Source of the DNA: CAYPOY01 sp964412395
GTDB taxonomy: Bacteria > Chloroflexota > Anaerolineae > B4-G1
DNA length: 7,519 nt
Direction: 5' to 3'
Assembly (NCBI GenBank): GCA_964412395.1
Contig: CAYPOY010000263.1
Span: 1 to 7,519, forward strand
This document shows, piece by piece, positions 6,101-7,519 of this stretch. Positions within the stretch are counted from its first letter, which is position 1. Each line of letters begins with the position of its first letter. A program made the translations under genes and the position numbers. Under the pieces are notes generated by a model. The model ran no database searches. It worked only from the letters and a program-made list of their open reading frames with translations, and was not told where the DNA came from.

Positions 6101-7345
6101 GCCGATTCGGTTCCAGTAGTCTGGTCCAAGCTCCTCGTAAAACCCCAGCAGTAGAATCACATCCTCGCTGCGCATCACCTCGTCGGTGATCCAGTCGAAC
6201 TCGGGCTGGTTCACGAGGGTGACGATGTAGTCATCCCACAGGTCATGGTCGCGCAGGTAGGTCTGGATGCCGTGGTACATACTGTAGACGTTGGTGCCGA
6301 GGATGCCACCCTGGTTGGTGCCGAAGTACTTCCCCAGGTCTAGCGTCAGCGACACGACGTTCTGCGGATCGTGGTCGTCCCACGGGCCGTAGGGCCAGAC
6401 CAGCATGTAGCTGTCGCTGATGGGGAGCGTGGGGGTCGGTCCCGTTGGTCCGACAGGATTCTCCTCGAACTTGGAGTCAAACCACCACAGCGAGTCGGCG
6501 GCGGCGAAGGGGCCGCAATAGCCTATCCCCACCTGCATCTGGTCGAAGTCGGGCATGCCGGAGGGGGCGTAGTCCTCCCAGGGACCAGGCTTCCAGTAGA
6601 ACGTATCCCAGCCGGAGGGGACGGCGCTGGAGTCGCCGGAGGAGGAGGCCAGGGAGCCCCAGGTGCCGGGTTGGCTGGCGGCAACCCCATCCGGCCAGTA
6701 GTACTCCGGAGTGAGACCACTGTTGCCCAGCGCCAGCCCCAGCACCTTGAAGTTGCCCGCGCTAATGCCCAGTTTGGTGAAGGGGATGCCGAACTCGACT
6801 GACCAGCCGGACATCGTCTCGGCCAGGCCGTAGGTCCAGGTGATGGCAGAGTTCGATATCCAGGTCGAGCCGTTGCCTTGCCATTCAGCGGCAGGGCCGT
6901 TGCGCCACACGAGGAATCGGAAATCGTCCGGTTGAGGGTCGTTGCCTCCGTCGTGGTTGGTGTCCAGGAAGATCGAGGCGTTGGGCCAGGGGTTTTTGTT
7001 CACCTTGTCTGGCAACTCGAAGGCCACGTAGAGAGTGATCGCATCCTGCTTGAAAAAGACCTCCACGTCGCCGCCGTAGCCGGGGAATGTGACCTTGCCC
7101 GCGCCGGCGTACTCGCCGGGGTCAATGCGGCCGTCCACGTTGGGGGATGGCGGGTTATCATAGGGCGCGTCGGCCACGTCGTCGTCGCTCAGGTAGGGCG
7201 GGGGCAATGCCTGGGGCGCGGCGGGTGCGTTTACCGCATCCTCCGCTCTGGCTGAGGCTGGCTGCCACCATGTCAGTGCCAGTACCACGCCCACCAGCGC
7301 GGTCATCGCCAGCCCGACTGCAATCAGAAGTCTAAAGGTCTTCAT
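182..7345 (-). CDS. Giant secreted multidomain protein: signal peptide, CBM9-like domain, two tandem C39-like cysteine peptidase domains, DUF11/PKD/NEW3-like stalk, YLPLVVRNYP tail
   Basis: The frame is unbroken for 2387 codons, from ATG (7343-7345) to TAG (182-184). The ATG follows GGGAGG at 6-base spacing and opens directly into a signal peptide, so this start is preferred. Domains in order: signal peptide 1-34; CBM9/DOMON-like 67-251; C39-like peptidase 254-542 (Cys277, His417, Asp437) and 565-873 (Cys598, His733, Asp751); DUF11 at 875-1008, 1010-1142 and 1525-1656; PKD at 1143-1225, 1226-1308, 1657-1740 and 1854-1938; NEW3-like (NPCBM-associated type) beta domains at 1309-1421, 1422-1524, 1747-1853, 1939-2047, 2048-2154, 2155-2268 and 2269-2372; tail 2373-2387. 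No LPXTG, dockerin, SLH or PEP-CTERM signal is visible. Family knowledge: C39-like domains are papain-fold peptidases, and DUF11, PKD and NEW3 are extracellular Ig-like modules. Inferred role: an envelope-associated or secreted adhesin-peptidase with unknown substrate. It appears to be transcribed alone. I know of no named homologue. Exact domain borders are approximate. Confidence 0.96.
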   Translation of the reverse strand: MKTFRLLIAVGLAMTALVGVVLALTWWQPASARAEDAVNAPAAPQALPPPYLSDDDVADAPYDNPPSPNVDGRIDPGEYAGAGKVTFPGYGGDVEVFFKQDAITLYVAFELPDKVNKNPWPNASIFLDTNHDGGNDPQPDDFRFLVWRNGPAAEWQGNGSTWISNSAITWTYGLAETMSGWSVEFGIPFTKLGISAGNFKVLGLALGNSGLTPEYYWPDGVAASQPGTWGSLASSSGDSSAVPSGWDTFYWKPGPWEDYAPSGMPDFDQMQVGIGYCGPFAAADSLWWFDSKFEENPVGPTGPTPTLPISDSYMLVWPYGPWDDHDPQNVVSLTLDLGKYFGTNQGGILGTNVYSMYHGIQTYLRDHDLWDDYIVTLVNQPEFDWITDEVMRSEDVILLLGFYEELGPDYWNRIGGHFVTVAGIDPTPGVERLAFSDPAQDYAEATGMGRVLSGTLIPHQPITHTGIYTLHNDAGNISHDVYMVFSDSVSPGGSWWIPEYEVPPIFLDLPGLNPNPKWEEPPVPWGGGTIHTEIEYVLAVSPYTWKASGRWVEAEDVELYGRRFEPYEDFAPSGVPDFDQKQDLWGRDTGLGWQWSHCGPAAAANSLWWFDSKFEPDPSLPPDNSDNYWLVSSYGPWDDHHPDNVQPFVNDLAWLADTNGQRTGIVHAGTVVTDLYNAILTFTAELRQGYVITRVHQPEFWWVAEEVERSEDVILLLGFYADFGGFYERAGGHYVTLPGVDKKGGFVAFSDPYWDRMETLLPPREFVGWPLWTGRVGSDGDPPLGPSGLVPTYTHTPLPHTGVYTLHNDAANVSHDVYRVITSTSPGGVWGPADYVSATEEITNFFEMNGGGSYIEPGWPIQTEVEWAVAVSPVADVAVKKTVTPTTVVPGEWVTYTIYYGNYGNLAENVVISDILPPGLISPSVVGTWNNYGGNIVTYDTFTWTVGSVPFWNWVWPQGIITITAQVDPSLSWPAQTTITNTVEITTTTQEQYQVPALPDSASAFFTVQTADVAITKTMGPLVGLFRPGDWITFTLVYSNAGPATAASVVITDLLPTPPLTTTGAWYTYTNNYGGILAQVIGPLFVWNAGDLAAGNAGLITITAQVDPNLTSGGRFTNTAEIATSTSEHDLTNNRAEQGFDVCIPPAGATFVYTPPVPVVNQPITFTGSVTQGTPVAYTWDFDDTTTGSGNPVTHTYNGPGAYTVWMTATNTCGRDTYSDTISVCEPVSNASIQYMPADPEVTQAIHFTATATGSGVITYAWAADDSWTDTGPTATHAFATRGNHTVWLTATNDCGQATTSTVVFVREYGVSLTPPTDQQTDKPGAVVTYTLTVHNTGNVSDTYDITATVSNQPWTTTWPSTVGPVTGGGNQQFDVTVQISSTGVNDGDWSRATITATSQHDLSKSDSSVLTTTVTTQPITRGVEITPPTDADSGSAGADVVYHLTVTNTGSVADTINLGAGGYNWPTAVSPGSVSLPSMGSSPVIVTVTIPSTATHGQFDVATITAQATGVSDSSVLTTTTVYTADLAITKTMVIAGLLQPGDWVTFTLAYANAGPATAASVVITDPLPIPPLTSTGVLTTYTNNYGGILTPTLGFTFVWNAGNLAMGNAGLITITAQVDPNLTSGGRFTNTAEIAALVCDPDPSNNQSKQGLDVCVPPASAAFTYTPSAPVPNQMVTFTGSVLAGDPPFTYDWDFGDNTVGSSNPVTHTYIQSGTYTVWMTATNSCGWDVISHSLIVTGTPFVPVYGAVLTPTARSAPADPGDTVIYTHTLRNTGNVADTYTVTVSSTQGWATLTSPGTVSLAHGSTAVVTVSVPVPLTATAGMTDVATVQATSHTSPTVQVQAMDTTTVICTLPAGAGFNWSPGQPKTGQTVHFTGTVASGSPPLTYTWAADDGWSASGITATHAFSTMGNHTVWLTATNSCGQDHASQVIFVRGYGVYLQPPSGGTTGKQGSVITYTLTLFNTGNVTDDYTITGSVTGEPWPTNWPATVSSVAGGGSAQLNVTVQITSASGASHAVITATSQSDTSKRATSVLTTTATTQPLLRGVDIAPHTAAQKGDVETIVTYTLRVTNTGIITDYLNLSVSGPNWGTTLSAYGFNLKPGEGQSVEAYVQIPAGESSGAQDVATIIARSSGDPTVADSAILTTTAYVPTYGVDLTPLIAQQDGHPGDVMTYTLTVRNTGERADTYTLSKAGNTWPTTLSVPSVGPLDPNNTAQFDVTVQIPVTTTGGTFDTVQVTATSQKDGSKNDTAVLTTTAIASSQPITRGVVLAAADLALEGPLGTWVTYTLRLTNTGTAADFFNLTRQGNTWPVDLSIHGLSLGAGLGADVQAYVWVPTTASGGDTDTVTIKGTSANDTLATDDVTLTTKARSYQIYLPLVVRNYP
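185..229 (-). other. Chloroflexota-type C-terminal tail YLPLVVRNYP (residues 2373-2387)
   Basis: After the last beta domain the protein ends RSYQIYLPLVVRNYP, directly followed by TAG. From memory, very many secreted proteins of Anaerolineae and relatives end in a near-identical '(I/V/F)YLPL(V/I)(L/M/V)RN' string regardless of the preceding domains, which suggests a sorting or retention signal. I know of no demonstrated function. There is no transmembrane helix or basic cluster after it, so it is not a classical LPXTG or PEP-CTERM tail. Confidence 0.6.
230..883 (-). repeat. Third copy of the two-domain NEW3-like unit (residues about 2155-2372)
   Basis: Two NEW3-like domains (2155-2268 and 2269-2372) repeat the paired unit already seen at 1309-1524 and 1939-2154. 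The first member begins YGVDLTP and has VTYTLTVRNTG-type strands. The junction is SSQPITRG (2263-2270), like TTQPITRG and TTQPLLRG in the other two units, and the second member begins RGVVL. All three units are 216-218 residues long. The unit is the membrane-proximal or tail-proximal end of the stalk. Confidence 0.75.
884..2773 (-). repeat. Stalk block B: DUF11-PKD-NEW3-PKD-NEW3-NEW3 (residues about 1525-2154)
   Basis: This is the second copy of block A. DUF11 (1525-1656) and PKD3 (1657-1740, YDWDFGD) match DUF11 no. 2 and PKD1. PKD4 (1854-1938, YTWAADD) and the following NEW3 pair (1939-2047 and 2048-2154) match PKD2 and its pair. Between PKD3 and PKD4 sits one additional NEW3-like domain (1747-1853) with no counterpart in block A. 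The DNA offset between copies is about 1545 bases on the DUF11 side and about 1890 on the PKD4 side; the difference of about 345 bases is the extra domain. Confidence 0.8.
2774..4318 (-). repeat. Stalk block A: DUF11-PKD-PKD-NEW3-NEW3 (residues about 1010-1524)
   Basis: Block A has DUF11 (1010-1142), PKD1 with YTWDFDD (1178-1184), PKD2 with YAWAADD (1260-1266), and two NEW3-like domains (1309-1421 and 1422-1524) joined by TTQPITRG (1416-1423). Block B repeats the same modules. DUF11 residues 1095-1123 are identical to 1609-1637 in block B. At DNA level, 3990-4048 matches 2448-2506 with a single mismatch (29 identical bases on each side of it), and 3467-3493 is identical to 1577-1603. PKD and NEW3-like modules are normally extracellular spacers. 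Confidence 0.8.
4322..4723 (-). other. DUF11 domain no. 1 (residues about 875-1008)
   Basis: It starts ADVAVKKTVTPTTVVPGEWVT and carries the DUF11 pattern of 'PGxxVTYTIxYxNxGxxxAxNVVIxDxLPPG' (890-919) and 'ITITAQVDPSL' (961-971). It links the peptidase heads to the stalk. It differs clearly from the two later DUF11 copies, for example in lacking the NAGPATAAS block, so it did not take part in the recent block duplication. Confidence 0.75.
4727..5653 (-). other. C39-like papain-fold peptidase domain 2 (residues about 565-873), tandem copy of domain 1
   Basis: This repeats the first peptidase domain block for block: EDFAPSGVPDFDQKQ (568-582), CGPAAAANSLWWFDSKFE (598-615), YGPWDDHHPDNV (634-645), SEDVILLLGFY (710-720), GGHYVTLPGVD (731-741), AFSDPYWD (748-755), HTGVYTLHNDAANVSHDVY (800-818), SPGG (825-828) and QTEVEWAVAVSP (862-873). 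The triad candidates are Cys598, His733 and Asp751. Differences from copy 1 are about ten extra residues between PDFDQ and Cys598 (Q582 to Cys is 16, against 6) and about 20 extra residues after the His region, including a Gly/Pro/Asp loop near 776-789. These may alter substrate access. Identity is high only in the motif blocks, so the duplication is older than the stalk duplication. Confidence 0.75.
5720..6586 (-). other. C39-like papain-fold peptidase domain 1 (residues about 254-542)
   Basis: The domain begins DYAPSGMPDFDQMQ (258-271), with Gln271 six residues before Cys277, the papain-type oxyanion spacing. The nucleophile motif is CGPFAAADSLWWFDSKFE (277-294). His417 lies in GGHFVTVAGID (415-425) and Asp437 in AFSDPAQD (434-441), completing a plausible triad. 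Other blocks shared with the second copy are YGPWDDHDPQNV (319-330), SEDVILLLGFY (393-403), HTGIYTLHNDAGNISHDVY (464-482), SPGG (490-493) and HTEIEYVLAVSP (531-542). The CGP...GGHxVTVxGxD...DP order is that of C39-like (Peptidase_C39_2 type) domains. No transporter or ATPase region follows, so this is not a bacteriocin exporter. Activity and substrate are not shown. Confidence 0.75.
6593..7147 (-). other. CBM9/DOMON-like beta-sandwich domain (residues about 67-251)
   Basis: The segment opens with NVDGRIDPGEYAGAG (69-83), resembling the 'xIDGxxDxxEW' start of CBM9-like domains. It continues with a strand pattern DVEVFFKQDAITLYVAFELPD (93-113), an acidic ASIFLDTNHDGG loop (123-134), DDFRFLVWRNG (140-150) and GWSVEFGIPFTKLGI (180-194), where CBM9-like folds place the 'E..IP...L' signature. 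In that superfamily the domain binds carbohydrate or heme; the ligand cannot be read here. Position suggests it is the outermost targeting head, directly before the peptidase domains. The assignment is from pattern only. Confidence 0.65.
7244..7345 (-). other. Signal peptide coding segment (residues 1-34)
   Basis: The N-terminus has a short basic start (MKTFR), a hydrophobic core at residues 6-24, and a c-region ending in A32-R33-A34 followed by Glu35, a normal AxA signal peptidase I site. There is no lipobox cysteine; the first Cys of the protein is residue 277. The mature protein would begin with an acidic, proline-rich linker (35-65). If cleavage fails, the same segment could serve as an N-terminal membrane anchor. 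Confidence 0.85.
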
Positions 7346-7351
7346 TTTACG

Positions 7352-7357
7352 CCTCCC
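7352..7357 (-). promoter_or_regulatory. Ribosome binding site of the giant gene
   Basis: Read on the minus strand, GGGAGG lies 6 bases (CGTAAA) before the ATG at 7343-7345. This is a strong Shine-Dalgarno match. It decides the start, because the residues that follow form a typical signal peptide. Confidence 0.85.
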
Positions 7358-7452
7358 GGGTGATGATTATGCCTTTACATCTCCGGTCCAGTAAGTCCAG
7401 CAGCGCGGTTGTCAGTGGATGCGATGGGTGTGGTAGGGGGCAGTCACCATAC

Positions 7453-7481
7453 AAGATAACACAAATTCGGGTCTCCTTGAA
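7453..7481 (-). promoter_or_regulatory. Possible sigma70-type promoter of the giant gene
   Basis: On the minus strand TTCAAG (7476-7481, 3 of 6 to the -35 consensus) and TATCTT (7453-7458, 4 of 6 to the -10 consensus) are 17 bases apart. They lie in the only AT-rich patch of the window; bases 7441-7500 are 24/60 G+C, against a clearly GC-rich coding region. Transcription would start near 7446 and leave a leader of about 100 bases. The match is weak, and the true promoter could lie beyond the window. Confidence 0.3.
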
Positions 7482-7485
7482 TTGT
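7461..7485. repeat. Imperfect dyad overlapping the putative promoter spacer
   Basis: The arms acaaattc (7461-7468) and gaattgt (7479-7485) pair over 7 bp with one bulged A, around a 10-base centre. The dyad sits between and partly over the proposed -35 and -10 hexamers, where a repressor site could lie. A 7-bp bulged dyad in AT-rich DNA may be chance. Confidence 0.2.
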
Positions 7486-7519
7486 TGGGAAACTTGACAA
7501 AAATGCACCTCCCAGGCAA

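Noticed and set aside
4727..6586. Reading the C39-like domains as part of a bacteriocin exporter/processing system
   Set aside because: There are no membrane-spanning helices, ABC ATPase motifs or double-glycine leader peptides in the window. The domains are preceded by a signal peptide and followed by extracellular Ig-like modules.
7412..7462. Short leader peptide from GTG at 7460-7462 with AAGGAG 10 bases upstream (16 codons, three His)
   Set aside because: The start would lie upstream of the transcription start predicted for the same region, and no attenuator-like structure follows before the main start.
7412..7519. Minus-strand frame open from the right edge to TGA at 7412-7414 (35 codons, ending APYHTHRIH), which would be the 3' end of an upstream gene
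   Set aside because: An open frame of this length is expected by chance, the region is much more AT-rich than the coding DNA, and it overlaps the likely promoter. It cannot be excluded without more sequence to the right.

Overview
The window is almost entirely one gene. A single minus-strand open reading frame (182-7345, 2387 codons) encodes a giant secreted multidomain protein. About 170-180 bases of flank lie on each side, and neither flank holds a gene that can be assigned safely. The DNA is GC-rich. The organism is most likely a member of the Chloroflexota (Anaerolineae-like). That inference rests mainly on the C-terminal tail YQIYLPLVVRNYP, which I recall as a common ending of secreted proteins in that phylum, on the DUF11/PKD-rich architecture, and on a GTAGGGGCAC-type hairpin in the 3' flank. 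No taxonomic marker gene is present, so this is an inference.

Layout of the protein, from the right end of the window leftward: Sec signal peptide (residues 1-34); proline/acid-rich linker; CBM9/DOMON-like beta domain (about 67-251); two tandem C39-like papain-fold cysteine peptidase domains (about 254-542 and 565-873), each with an apparently complete Cys/His/Asp set; DUF11 no. 1 (875-1008); block A, made of DUF11, PKD, PKD, NEW3-like, NEW3-like (1010-1524); block B, made of DUF11, PKD, NEW3-like, PKD, NEW3-like, NEW3-like (1525-2154); one more NEW3-like pair (2155-2372); and the 15-residue C-terminal tail. Block B is a copy of block A with one extra NEW3-like domain between the two PKD domains, and the copies are still visible at DNA level.

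Regulatory flanks: a good Shine-Dalgarno (GGGAGG, 6-base spacing) fixes the start. An AT-richer patch at about 7441-7500 holds a weak sigma70-like promoter overlapped by a small dyad. Downstream of the stop are two consecutive perfect hairpins (138-160 and 110-130) without a T-tract, the first a likely transcript end.

Biological reading (inference): a roughly 2400-residue extracellular fibre or stalk protein. A binding domain and two peptidase heads sit at the N-terminus, about thirteen Ig-like beta domains form a stalk, and the tail may retain or sort the protein at the envelope. The substrate is unknown. The tandem peptidase heads on a duplicated stalk, together with the uncharacterised tail, are the most novel aspect of the window.
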